Shown here piece by piece: positions 1-62,213 of a stretch of 64,000 bases of DNA (the stretch's first letter is position 1; the number at the start of each line of letters is the position of its first letter). Below the pieces are notes generated by a model that was not told the DNA's origin, did no database searches, and worked only from the letters and a program-made list of their open reading frames with translations. The stretch spans positions 2,640,413-2,704,412 of the forward strand of contig OY741267.1 of the NCBI GenBank assembly GCA_963514095.1, written 5' to 3'. The position numbers and the translations under genes were made by a program. The DNA comes from Eutrigla gurnardus (Eukaryota; Chordata; Actinopteri; Perciformes; Triglidae).

Positions 1-1250
1 AGAGGTCACACTAGGTGGAGGAGGAGAGATGTCAGGAAGGCATGAACATGTGTGTGAGCTCTGTGACTGAAATGTAGTTTCACTTTGGATCACACCAGAT
101 CAACAGTCATGCCACTTTTAATTCCTTTTTTTAAATTCCTGTACTTTCAGCCTGGACACAAAGGGAGGAGGAGAGATGGCACACATCTCCACATGCATCT
201 CACACAGCTGTCACTTGAACTCTGCCATAAACATAATAACTTCAGTGTTTCTTCTCTGATCTGCTCCAAACTTTGCACACTTGATTAGAGTTCCTTCCTG
301 AACACATCTGCACTTTGATATTCACTCACAGTCAGAGCGCCACCTACTGGCCACAGGAAATGTCATTGATTTTGTGAATTTTTCCAAGTTAAAGCCACAC
401 CTGATTTTTTTTATAACTAATTCCTCTCATTTCAGCTTGCAAGGAGGACACAGGGGGAGGAGGAGAGGTCACACTTCACATGCACCACACACAGCTGTCA
501 GTTGAACTCTGCCATGAACATTATAACTTCAGTGTTTCTTCTCTGATCTGCTCCAAACTTTGCACACCTGATAAGAGTTCCTTCCTGAACACATCTGCAC
601 TGTGATATTCACGCACAGTCAGAGCGCCACCTACTGGTGACAGGAAATGTCATTGATTTAGTCATTTTTTCCAAGTTAAAGCCACACCTGATTTTTTTTT
701 ATAGCTAATTCCTCTCATTTCAGCTTGCAGGGAGGAGGAGAGGTCACACTAGGTGGAGGAGGAGAGATGTCAGGAAGGCATGAACATGTGTGTGAGCTCT
801 GTGACTGAAATGTAGTTTCACTTTGGATCACACCAGATCAACAGCCATGCCACTTTTGATTCCTTTTTTTAAATTCCTCTCATTTCAGCCTGGACACAGA
901 GAGGAGGACAGATGACACACTTTACATGCATCTCACACTGCTGTCAGCTGAACTCTGTCATTAACATCCATAATATTATAACTTCAGTGTTTGTTCTCTG
1001 ATCTGCTCCAAACTTTGCACACTTGATTACAGTTCCTTCCTGAACACATCTGCACTTTCACATTCACTCTGTCAGAGCGCCACCTACTGGTGACAGGAAA
1101 TGTCATTGATTTTGTGATTTTTTCCAAGTTAAAGCCACACCTGATTTTTTTTATAACTAATTCCTCTCATCTCACCTTGCAAGGAGGACACAGGGAGAGG
1201 AGGAGAGGTCACACTAGGGGGAGGAGGAAAGATGTCAGGAAGGCATGAAC
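1..1250. repeat. tandem and higher-order teleost repeat
   Basis: A leading block (AGGTCACACTAGGTGGAGGA, then ATGTCAGGAAGGCATGAAC) recurs at about 1, 739 and 1204. Between these, a unit of about 240-290 bp is repeated at roughly 190-430, 480-720 and 925-1170. Its marks are CTGCTCCAAACTTTGCACAC, GAGCGCCACCTACTGG and AAGCCACACCTGATTTTTT. Copies are visibly similar but diverged. I see no coding capacity. It resembles a dispersed fish repeat, but I cannot assign the family. Confidence 0.75.
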
Positions 1251-1258
1251 ATGTGTGT

Positions 1259-1505
1259 ATGTGACAGACAGATGGCTTTAAATGTCAATCGCTTGTGTCT
1301 AAACTCGCGCCACGAGGAGGTGGCTGCTGCACAGGTAGGCGGCTGCCACGCGTGTGAATGCAGGCACTCCACGACCGCACGTGACAGACGGATGCCTTTC
1401 GGTGTCAAATCGCTTGTGTCTCGACTTGCGCCAGGAGAGGCGGCCGCGCCAAGGGCAGCGTCCACGACACTGCCCTGTGACCGCAGGCACTCCACGACCG
1501 CATAT
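1259..1505. repeat. tandem duplication of about 121 bp
   Basis: Two diverged copies sit head to tail. GTGACAGACAGATGG at about 1261 matches GTGACAGACGGATGCC at about 1381, and both copies end with GCAGGCACTCCACGACCGCA. The duplicated segment is much richer in CpG than its surroundings. The reading frames across it look incidental. Confidence 0.65.
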
Positions 1506-1689
1506 AAGCTCGGGCCCGTCACGATACTGCTCGCAGTTTTAATTATACATTATTTTTTTGCCAACTGTGATGAAGTGAAGTCATTCCAGTATATTATGAT
1601 GATTATCAGAATTGTGATTATTGCAATTTTTTTTGGCAGCATAATCGTGACATGACATATTCATATCATCCCATTCCTACAGGTTCTTG

Positions 1690-2445
1690 TTCAGACAAGC
1701 GGTTTATTTTCCATTTGGAAAGCCTTTAGAAGAAAATCATCAGCAGGGAAACTTTCTTTGCATGTGGTCATTGCTGTGTCAAATAACCTAAGAAGTCAAA
1801 GGAACACTGTTATTACTACAACAAATGAGTAAGATACAAGCGTGGAAGATGTATTCAAAAAGTTTACTTCAAATCAAAGTCCTGAATTCAAAATATTTAT
1901 CTCATCCCCAATTTAACCACGTTATTAAGATGCTCTCAATCAACATACCATCAACTATTTCAAAGCAAGTTGGCGATATAATGAAAGATTAGTGGAAATG
2001 GCCAAAGATTAAATTGAGTAATTTATGAGCCCACAAGGAGAAAGGAGGGTTGGGTCTCACCGACCCTATAGTTAATCATTTAACTCAATGTTGAACATTC
2101 TTTTCCACCTAAGTCTGAACTCGAATGTACAAAGATACTCCTTATTGCGTCACAAGCCCAGCATCTGGATTGGTAACATTTTGGAAACAGTCTCGTTCTA
2201 TTGCTGACTTGTTAGAAAACGGCGTGTTCCCGACATCCAATCATCTAGTACCTGGTAAGAGAAGAACCTGTCTGGAAGTACTCACAGATCAAAAGTGGTA
2301 TTAAGTCAAACTCTTATCAAGTCATAAACATACTCCTCCTGGATAATGGCTGTTCATGTGAAAAGGATCTGGTATGGGTCGAAAACCGGCTGGGTGTTTC
2401 AAATATGTGAAAGAAGGGATGGACAACAGTAGAGAGGTATTTTTC
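1690..2445 (+). pseudogene. possible decayed L1-like LINE ORF2 fragment
   Basis: Conceptual translation in places resembles the C-terminal part of an L1-type ORF2, for example the stretch around 2010-2060 that gives HKEKGGLGLTDP after frame shifts and stops. No continuous frame remains. The assignment rests on short motif likeness only. Confidence 0.35.
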
Positions 2446-5107
2446 AAGTCCAGAAAATCACAGTTTCATTGTATCATTCAGTTTGTTGTGAAAGCGCTCT
2501 GTGAACATGTCTCCTCTCCAGGGGCGGATTAGGGACGGGGGTGGTCCCACAAAAGGAGGCAACGTAAAAGCATCAGCATCGTCCGTCTGTATCTGTTTGC
2601 ACCGCTTTCTTCATATTGTCTGGTGAATACAAGAACCTACGAAGTGCATCTGGGTGAACGATCACTGAGGCTACAAAGTGCTGTATCAAGAAGAGGCCAG
2701 AAGAACTCACGGTTGAACCCTTCTCCATGGGTGGACTGCTGCATCACCAATAGCCAGAGTTGGGTGTGGCTGCCACGGGGCCTCCTCCTCCTCCTGGTGG
2801 TGCTCCCCCAGCATGCTACTCCTGCTACTATTGGTGTATGGGCGGCAGCAAAACCCACAAAATGCTCCTCAATGGAAGCACCGATATTTGTTTCATGAAC
2901 AGCTGCTCCGTATGGCATTTGCCTTTTCCCTTCTTGTTCTTTCGTAAATCTTCTTGTTGCATGTTTTGGGGGAAGCTTTTCATTTGCATGGGCCCTTTTT
3001 CTTAACAATTTAAATTGGCTTTGCATCCGTTCATTTCTCTGGCCATAATGGAGGGTCTCCACAAATCCACACTAACATTGCTGCTCTGGCTAGCAGGTTA
3101 TCTGATATGACTCTGCTGGAGGGTGGTGGTCTTACTAGCAAGTGTCTATGTGTTTATTGAGGTGGTGAGCTGACTGTCGGTGTCCTTGCCCCAAACTGTT
3201 TCTAGTGGACATGGCTGATCAGCTGATGACTGTAAGTAGTGCTGGGCGGATCCATCCAAATATCGATAATATCAATACCAACGTTGGTATTGATATTGAT
3301 CGACACTAGTGTAATGAGATCCATACTTTAGTTTCAGTTTGTTACAATTAGCCAAACTCACATTATCTAGTGGTACTTCCTGTTGTTCCTCCGTGGTGAC
3401 TGGGTTAAAGTATTTAGTCACCAGATGGATCCAGATCCAGTAAGGTTGCTACTGGGGATGCCGCTCCAGATCCACAGTCCAAATATGGTCACTTCTTTCA
3501 CTGGTTGCAAAAATTCCAAGATGGCAACGGCTGAAATGCCGAAACTCGAGGCTTCAAAACCGTAGTCCACAAACCAACAGGTCACGTCAGGATGAAAACG
3601 TCCAACTTCACCAAATGCCACTAAATGACTACGGGCTATGAGCTATGGCTCTGATGTTTAGATGCAGCTAAAGTTACAGTCATTGAATTCCAGCCTACCA
3701 GAGTTGTTCTTCGTCATCTTGTGTCTTTGTCATAGTCTTTCTCGATGTCTCTACTTGTTGGTCCTGTAGAACAATGTGGCCTATGCACGCTCTCTTTTCT
3801 TTTTTATCTTTCAATATATCATTTGCAATATAACTTTTCATTGATTTTCATTATCCTTGGCAATATTGCTTTTCAATTTTAGTTGACTTATTCTACTAAA
3901 TGTATCCTGTTTCTAGAGGTACTGTTAGTCACTGGTGTTAGTGTTACCTCTTAAACACTCTATATTTGTATTCTAGTCTCATGTTTTGTGTTTTAAATGT
4001 TCTTTCTTATTCTATTTTAGTTTACTTATTTCACTTAATGTATATTACTCTGACTACTTTTTTATTTTGCACTGGTGTTACTTCTTATACACCTTATATG
4101 TATTACTTTATTGTTTGTAGTTAGAGGTTTGTTTTTTCTTATTCTTGTGTTGTAATGTTTGATCAATCAGGATATATAAAGTTCTATCTTCTCTTAAAGG
4201 CTGATGTTACCACTTATACTTCATCTACTAACAATACCCTCAGCAGGGGCTGTGATCTTAATTGTACTTCTACTGGTAATACTATTACTGCTTCGTCCTT
4301 ACCTCTCCCAAAAATACTTTCATTCCAACTGGCACTACTGTCACTGTTATCAGCGCTACTACAACTATTTTGTATTGTCGTCGTCCAATTGTTTTTTTTA
4401 CGCATTATTATGCGGGAAAAAAAATAAAGAAATAACATAAAGAAGATGTGTTTATCATTCTTTAATTTGAAATAAACAAAAAACAAACACTGTAGAGATG
4501 CTATGTATCTTTGGACACTAGAGGGTGGTGTTAATCTGTTTATCCTGAAGATAATGCTGAAGTGTTTCTTCGATGCCATTCTTAATATTACTTATCTATG
4601 CTCTATGGTGATCACTGTATTGTTCATCTTTGTTCTTTGTGTGACTAAAGATATTTAATGACATAAATGTATTCATGTTCAGTGTAACAGATAAACACTG
4701 AAAGGCAATGAGACAGATGGGGAAAGATATAAGGATGACATTGTCCCGTAATGACTACTCCCAATATATCATAGACATCTTTTAATTTACTTCAGACAAT
4801 CTATTCAAGGTGTGAGAGTACATTTATTCATAGTGGCTTGATAATAGAATTGGTTGTAGATCGGTTAGTTTAGCCAGAAAATAAACAAATCATGGCTTTT
4901 TTTAAATTACTTTAAGAAAACGTATGAGGTATTATGTTTGTTAGAAATCTATGGAGCACCACATCTATAAGCTATGTTGGTTAGTAAAAGCATGCCAGAG
5001 ATTTCAGGGTCACCGTGGTTACAGGAAGATGTTTGAATCATTAGCAACATAAAAAGTGACAAAAGCCTACAGTTCAGTTTAGACTTTTACCTGAGCCTAG
5101 ACATTTA
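2446..5107. other. intergenic DNA, little recognised
   Basis: No convincing gene was found. A hAT-like terminal-type sequence (GTGCTGGGCGGATCCATC) with a perfect 30-bp palindrome lies at about 3240-3310. At about 3440-3630 is a dispersed-repeat-like piece containing AACTCGAGGCTTCAAAACCG, related to one at 41440-41560. The remainder is AT-rich. The open frame at 2637-3062 (- strand) has no recognisable domain. Confidence 0.4.
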
Positions 5108-5945
5108 AAACACAACACAGCACAACACAACACAACACAACACAACACAACACAACACAACACAGCACAACACAACACAACACAACACAACACAACACAA
5201 CACAACACAGCACAACACAACACAGCACAACACAACACAACACAACACAGCACAACACAACACAACACAACACAGCACAACACAACACAACACAGCACAA
5301 CACAACACAGCACAACACAACACAACACAGCACAACACAACACAACACAACACAACACAACACAGCACAACACAACACAACACAACACAACACAGCACAG
5401 CACAACACAACACAACACAGCACAACACAACACAACACAGCACAGCACAACACAACACAACACAACACAACACAACATAGCACAACACAACACAACACAG
5501 CACAACACAACACAGCACAACACAACACAACACAGCATAACACAACACAGCACAACACAACACAACACAACACAGCACAACACAACACAGCACAACACAA
5601 CACAACACAGCATAACACAACACAACACAACACAACACAGCACAACACAACACAACACAACACAGCACAACACAACACAGCACAACACAACACAACACAG
5701 CACAACACAACACAACACAACACAGCACAACACAACACAACACAGCACAACACAACACAACACAGCACAACACAACACAACACAACACAACACAACACAA
5801 CACAACACAGCACAACACAACACAACACAACACAACACAACACAGCACAACACAACACAACACAACACAGCATAACACAACACAGCACAACACAACACAA
5901 CACAACACAGCACAACACAACACAGCACAACACAACACAACACAG
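5108..5945. repeat. (AACAC)n pentanucleotide array with AGCAC variants
   Basis: About 838 bp of AACAC units are interrupted irregularly by AGCAC units, with only a few CATA/CATAG changes. The + strand is almost free of T, giving extreme strand asymmetry. Long open frames here (repeats of LCCVV on the - strand) are artefacts of the period and not genes. Confidence 0.97.
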
Positions 5946-6069
5946 TTGTTCTTCCTAGTGTGAGTAACGTTACACATTTGAATGTGGCACCATTAGAATG
6001 ACGTAGTCTTATATGTCAACAGTTATACTACAAAATGTGACTTTCTCAGCGTGTAAAATAAACTCTTAA

Positions 6070-7190
6070 ACATCCATCCATCATCAATCACTTCTCCTGT
6101 ATTCAGAGTCACGGGGGGCTGGAGACAGACAGGTCACCAGTCTATTACAGGGCCGACATGTAGAGACAGACAGGTCACCAGTCTATCACAGGGAGACATG
6201 TAGAGACAGACAGGTAACCAGTCTATCACAGGGCTGACATGTAGAGACAGACAGGTCACCAGTCTATCACAGGGAGACATGTAGAGACAGACAGGTCACC
6301 AGTCTATTACAGGGCCGACATGTAGAGACAGACAGGTCACCAGTCTATCACAGGGCTGACATGTAGAGACAGACAGGTCACCAGTCTATCACAGGGAGAC
6401 ATGTAGAGACAGACAGGTCACCAGTCTATCACAGGGAGACATGTAGAGACAGACAGGTAACCAGTCTATCACAGGGCTGACATGTAGAGACAGACAGGTC
6501 ACCAGTCTATCACAGGGAGACATGTAGAGACAGACAGGTCACCACTCTATTACAGGGCCGACATGTAGAGACAGACAGGTCACCAGTCTATTACAGGGCC
6601 GACATGTAGAGACAGACAGGTCACCAGTTTATCACAGGGAGACATGTAGAGACAGACAGGTCACCAGTCTATTACAGGGCCGACATGTAGAGACAGACAG
6701 GTCACCAGTCTATCACAGGGCTGACATGTAGAGACAGACAGGTAACCAGTCTATCACAGGGAGACATGTAGAGACAGACAGGTAACCAGTCTATCACAGG
6801 CTGACATGTAGAGACAGACAGGTAACCAGTCTATCACAGGGCTGACATGTAGAGACAGACAGGTAACCAGTCTATCACAGGCTGACATGTAGAGACAGAC
6901 AGGTAACCAGTCTATCACAGGGAGACATGTAGAGACAGACAGGTAACCAGTCTATCACAGGGAGACATGTAGAGACAGACAGGTAACCAGTCTATCACAG
7001 GGCTGACATGTAGAGACAGACAGGTAACCAGTCTATCACAGGGAGACATGTAGAGACAGACAGGTAACCAGTCTATCACAGGGCTGACATAGAGACAGAC
7101 AGGTAACCAGTCTATCACAGGGCTGACATAGAGACAGACAGGTAACCAGTCTATCACAGGGCTGACATAGAGACAGACAGGTGTCTTGCC
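6070..7190. repeat. 39/41-bp minisatellite array grown inside a LINE 3' end
   Basis: About 26 units of a 41-mer (with GGGCTGACATGTAGAGACAG and AGGTAACCAGTCTATCACAG) and a 39-mer variant (GGGAGACATG in place of GGGCTGACATG) run from 6123 to 7182. The left flank at 6071-6122 (CATCCATCCATCATC, then GAGTCACGGGGGGCTGGAG) looks like the 3' tail of a widespread fish LINE read in reverse. The unit itself matches a single-copy segment of such an element at 8480-8520. Confidence 0.92.
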
Positions 7191-7740
7191 CTCCTCACTG
7201 TCTACCTGTATCCTGAACCTGAACTGTTCATTACAGTTTTCCTTGATTGTTTGCACACATTTTCTGAACGCATGCCTCATACTCTCAGAACTCTACACAC
7301 AAATCAACAAACACACACACAATGGGCAAAACCCCTCAATTCTCCTGCAAAATGAAACTTTACATTCAAAACAATGTTATTTCTTCTCAAAATGGTATTT
7401 TGTTGTCAAATGACACACAAACCATCATATGAATAGACATTTATAAGAACCAGCTGAACACTGATGTGTTCAATGTAAAACACGATGAACACTTCTTCTC
7501 CATTTACCATAATGACTTAGGCCTTTTTTTGTTCAGTGTTCAGTAACACTCACTACAGACAGTACATACATACAGTTGCGTCTTCCATAGCTTGGAGAAG
7601 GGGAATACGTGTTTGTGGATTGCGGTCATACACTTTCCATCTCCAGGCAATCTAATTTAATTATAATTTATACAGTGTATAACATCAATTGTGGGATTGT
7701 ATGGGACTTACTTGCACAGTTATATCGCAATTCTTTGACG
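7191..7740. other. intergenic, no feature recognised
   Basis: AT-rich sequence between the minisatellite and the transposase remnant. It may belong to the flanks of the latter element, but I could not identify its terminal repeats. Confidence 0.3.
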
Positions 7741-7754
7741 CTTTCTGAATTGCG

Positions 7755-8400
7755 CTAAAATGGCACCGTGTAGACCTGCTTCATCCTGAGATTGTTTCTG
7801 CGCAAGACACGGTCCAGCGTTGATAAGCTTATCCTATAAATATTTTTAAATATCTCATTGTTTTCTATTATTTTCCTTTGAATTTGCTGTAATGTTATGG
7901 CGTTATTTTCTAGGACCATGTTGATGATAACAGTTTCCTGTTCAGGAGACAGAAGACGTTGCCGACCACCTTGTGTTGGTAATCTTTCAGTTCTGCAATA
8001 CAAATAGTAAAATACTGTAAACACTGTGTAGGAATACAAAGTAGGAATACATTTCCCAAATACTTGAAACATACTTTATTTTTACAGTCCTACAGAATAG
8101 TCCACAGGCAATACTGTACAACTGTACTCATTGAGTACTGTATTGATATTGCGATTTTCTAGTGAGAGTAGATTTCTTACCTATTCTCATTTCGGAAAGC
8201 CAAGATGATGGATGCTCAAATTTGGCTGTACTCTTTGTACAGCCTCTCTCGTTGTTAGACCATGGTTGACCACATGGTCAACCAAAGTGGCTCGGATCTC
8301 ATCAGAAATTACTGTCCTTGGCCTTCCTTGTCCTCGTCCTCGTCCTCATCCTCCCCGTCCTCCTCCTCGTACTCTCACTCCTCCTGCTCTGCCTCTGTTG
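7755..8400 (-). pseudogene. Tc1/IS630-like transposase remnant, N-terminal part
   Basis: On the - strand, 8200-8330 translates to TVISDEIRATLVDHVVNHGL and then REAVQRVQPNLS, a helix-turn-helix-like segment. It is preceded by an Arg/Gly/Asp/Glu-rich tract. The sequence GTAAGA near 8180 looks like an intron donor, and coding resumes at about 7994 with TERLPTQGGRQRLLSPEQET, continuing to RMKQVYTVPF at 7755. This order matches a teleost IS630/Tc1-type transposase family as I know it. Stop codons after the first helix and the absence of the DDE catalytic part show that it is dead. The exact family is uncertain. Confidence 0.6.
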
Positions 8401-8690
8401 CAAATGTTGGCATCCATTGCTCCAAAACAGGCTGGAGCCGATCCCAGCTTTCATTGGGCGAAGGCAGGGTTCACCCTGGACAGGTAACCAGTCCATCAAA
8501 GGGCCGACATGTAGAGACAGACAACCATTCACACTCACATTCACACCTACGGGACATTTAGAGTCATCAATGAACCTATCCCCATCCTGCATGTCTTTGG
8601 ACTGTCGGAGGAAGCCGGAGAACCCGGAGAGAACCCACGCTTACACGGGGAGAACATGCAAACTCCACACAGAAGGAACCCGGGCTGACC
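8400..8690. mobile_element. fragment of a teleost LINE 3' region
   Basis: It contains landmarks of a very common fish element: GGCTGGAGCCGATCCCAGC, CCCTGGACAGGTAACCAG, ACAACCATTCACACTCACA, CATGTCTTTGGACTGT and GAGAACATGCAAACTCCACA. It carries one copy of the segment that is tandemly amplified at 6123-7182 and 29008-30038. No coding sequence is included. Confidence 0.75.
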
Positions 8691-8844
8691 TTTTTTTCAT
8701 ATCTTTAGCAATGTCCTTCCTTGCATGCAGTTTTTTTTACTTTCCTCTATAAGGCTTTGAATATACAATGGATGCTACCATTTACCCACTGGGTATACAT
8801 CATTCTGCTACTTGTTATTTTGCTTTTTTTCTTCTGCCTTTTCA

Positions 8845-8992
8845 TTACTTTATTCAGACAGTGTGGAAACAGGAAGAAGACATGCGGGAAACTGATCCCG
8901 GCCGGGAGTCGAACACAGAACCATCACGTCGAGGACGTTGAACCTCTGTACATTGGGCGGCTGCCCTAAACACTGCACCACCGGCCACCCCT
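8845..8992 (-). mobile_element. tRNA-like SINE fragment
   Basis: GGGAGTCGAACACAGAACCA is the reverse complement of a degenerate tRNA B box, and CTGCACCACCGGCCACCCC marks the other end. The arrangement resembles tRNA-derived repeats common in fish. It has no intact cloverleaf. Confidence 0.45.
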
Positions 8993-9539
8993 GACATTTA
9001 CTTTGTTGGCTGGAAACACAGTCAGAGCAGAGTTATGCGATGGTAACTTTACATTTGAAATGACTCACTCAACAAAAAGACAATCTGCCTCTACTTCATC
9101 TTCTCTCAAAGGTGACTAGCAGCCTCACACTGTGTGACATTTAGGTATCACCAGAATATAGGCCAACAGCAATGGCAGGGTTTGTTCACTGAGATGTTTG
9201 CTATAAACAGATTGGGATTAAATTGGGAACTCACAAAGATGATTAGGCTTGCAAATCTCATTCACATTTTGTCAAACTGAATAGGAGTCTCAGGAAGCAG
9301 CTGCGCCAGGGCACTGTGACTGAGGATACGTTCAACACATCAAGGAAAATATGTCGTTATCAAAGGCAAAAATAACAGTAGCGTCTCCCCTTCCACCGTC
9401 TGGCCTGACGTTTAAAAACGACTATTCGTGGTGTGATGACGCTTCCTGAAGGATGGTTGGGCCACACCTCGTTACACCCATCAACACATTCATATGCACT
9501 CACCATTGGGTTGTTCTAATATTTCCAACTGCACCTGAA
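8993..9539. other. intergenic, just upstream of the xpr1 CpG-rich region
   Basis: No repeat or gene recognised. The purine-rich GAGAGAGCGAGAGAGG tract begins just after, at about 9562. Distal promoter elements may lie here but none can be called. Confidence 0.3.
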
Positions 9540-9970
9540 GGCAGCGGGAGACAGGAGGTGGAGAGAGAGCGAGAGAGGCTGAACAACAGGGGGAGAGAAG
9601 GGGGAGATAGCAAGACGTAGCTGCTAGCGCCAGTTCAGTGGGCTTATTTACTAGAACCTAACCGCTAGTTTGCGGTTTTGGCGCAGCAGATACAACCGCA
9701 CTGAGCCATGTTCTTCACTAAGATGTAACTCCACCAGCACTTCGTCGACTGTGTCCCGCAAACGGCAGGAATGTGCGGCGGCAGCTAGCTAGGTTAACGT
9801 GAAGATAAAAAGGGCATCGCTGTCTTTGACTGTGCCGCCCGATCGAAATCCTCGGATGACAGTTTCTCCGTAAACGTTGTAAACCAGCTCGGCAACCCCC
9901 CGCTGCTCAACGAGCCCACCGGCCCTGGTTACACAGCAAACGGGAGAGGTGAAACCACTAAACCGTCAAA
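9540..9970 (+). promoter_or_regulatory. probable xpr1 promoter and 5' UTR
   Basis: This stretch lies directly upstream of the xpr1 start and is visibly richer in CpG than the surrounding intergenic DNA, like a CpG-type vertebrate promoter. I see no clear TATA box at a useful distance. The start codon has A at -3, a good initiation context. Three short upstream reading frames occur at 9708-9728, 9771-9788 and 9856-9873. The transcription start cannot be placed from sequence alone. Confidence 0.6.
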
Positions 9971-61578
<51,608 letters not shown>

Positions 61579-61580
61579 GT

Positions 61581-61606
61581 ACACACACACACACACACAC
61601 ACACAC
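61581..61606. repeat. (AC)13 microsatellite fused to the exon 7 donor
   Basis: It begins at position +3 of the intron, so the donor itself (GTACAC) is partly made of the repeat. Confidence 0.95.
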
Positions 61607-62213
61607 TCATATAATTCTCAAGCAATCTAAGAATACTCTGAACATACATACACTGAATGTAGGTGTGAAACTTTGAATCATCTAGTGACTCAGGTTTTAC
61701 TTCCTGGAACATGTCTGGCGAAGGCGTGACCTGCCCTGTTCTGCCTCTGAATGCCTCTACCACGTTGTTGTGACTATATTTAAGTGTTGGAAAAACATTA
61801 CAATATATTATATCACCAGATGTCAACATTGGAAAACATATTTGACAGAGATATAAGTGGTTCTTCTGTGTCAGGAGGCAAAACTTTGCAGGCGTGACAG
61901 AGAAGTACTTGTGAAGAGTAGCTGGACCCTTTCAGTTAGCCTGTGAAACACTTGTGCTAATTGCTAATGCTAATTGCTAGCATACACACATCCCAGCCTT
62001 CCATGTAAACTCAAATTCACAAATATTGTAAACTGTATTTTGTCTCTATAAAAGACCGTTAACAACACTTGTGCTAACCATAATCATAACCAGAGTGGCA
62101 TGCTAGCGATTACAATTAGAGCTATTGATTAGCATATTTGAAAGGGCTGTCATGAATGGTCATTTAAAGTCCAGGTAAAGTAAGAATAAATATGTGTTCT
62201 GACCAGTGTTGGG
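61607..62213. other. intron 7 sequence, no feature recognised
   Basis: It contains short TGCTAATTGCTAATGCTAATTG direct repeats near 61960. Nothing else seen. Confidence 0.35.

Noticed and set aside
2637..3062. 141-codon - strand frame as a possible gene
   Set aside because: No recognisable domain, no splice signals, low-complexity Arg run, and nothing to support expression.
5074..5977. Three overlapping open frames of about 280-290 codons made of LCCVV repeats
   Set aside because: A 5-bp period without stop codons opens several frames at once. They have no start context or domain and are artefacts of the array.
6915..7280. Open frame with repeated VCLYVSPVIDWLP, and the similar frame at 29128-29496
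   Set aside because: Both are translations of the 41-bp minisatellite. The frame stays open only because 41- and 39-bp units happen to lack stops.
8318..8752. Leu/Val-rich 144-codon frame on the + strand that looks like a membrane protein
   Set aside because: It is the antisense of the Arg/Gly/Asp/Glu-rich tract of the transposase remnant plus LINE sequence.
1..9500. Exons of a divergent neighbour gene such as acbd6 upstream of xpr1
   Set aside because: I found no acyl-CoA-binding or ankyrin coding segment with splice sites on either strand.
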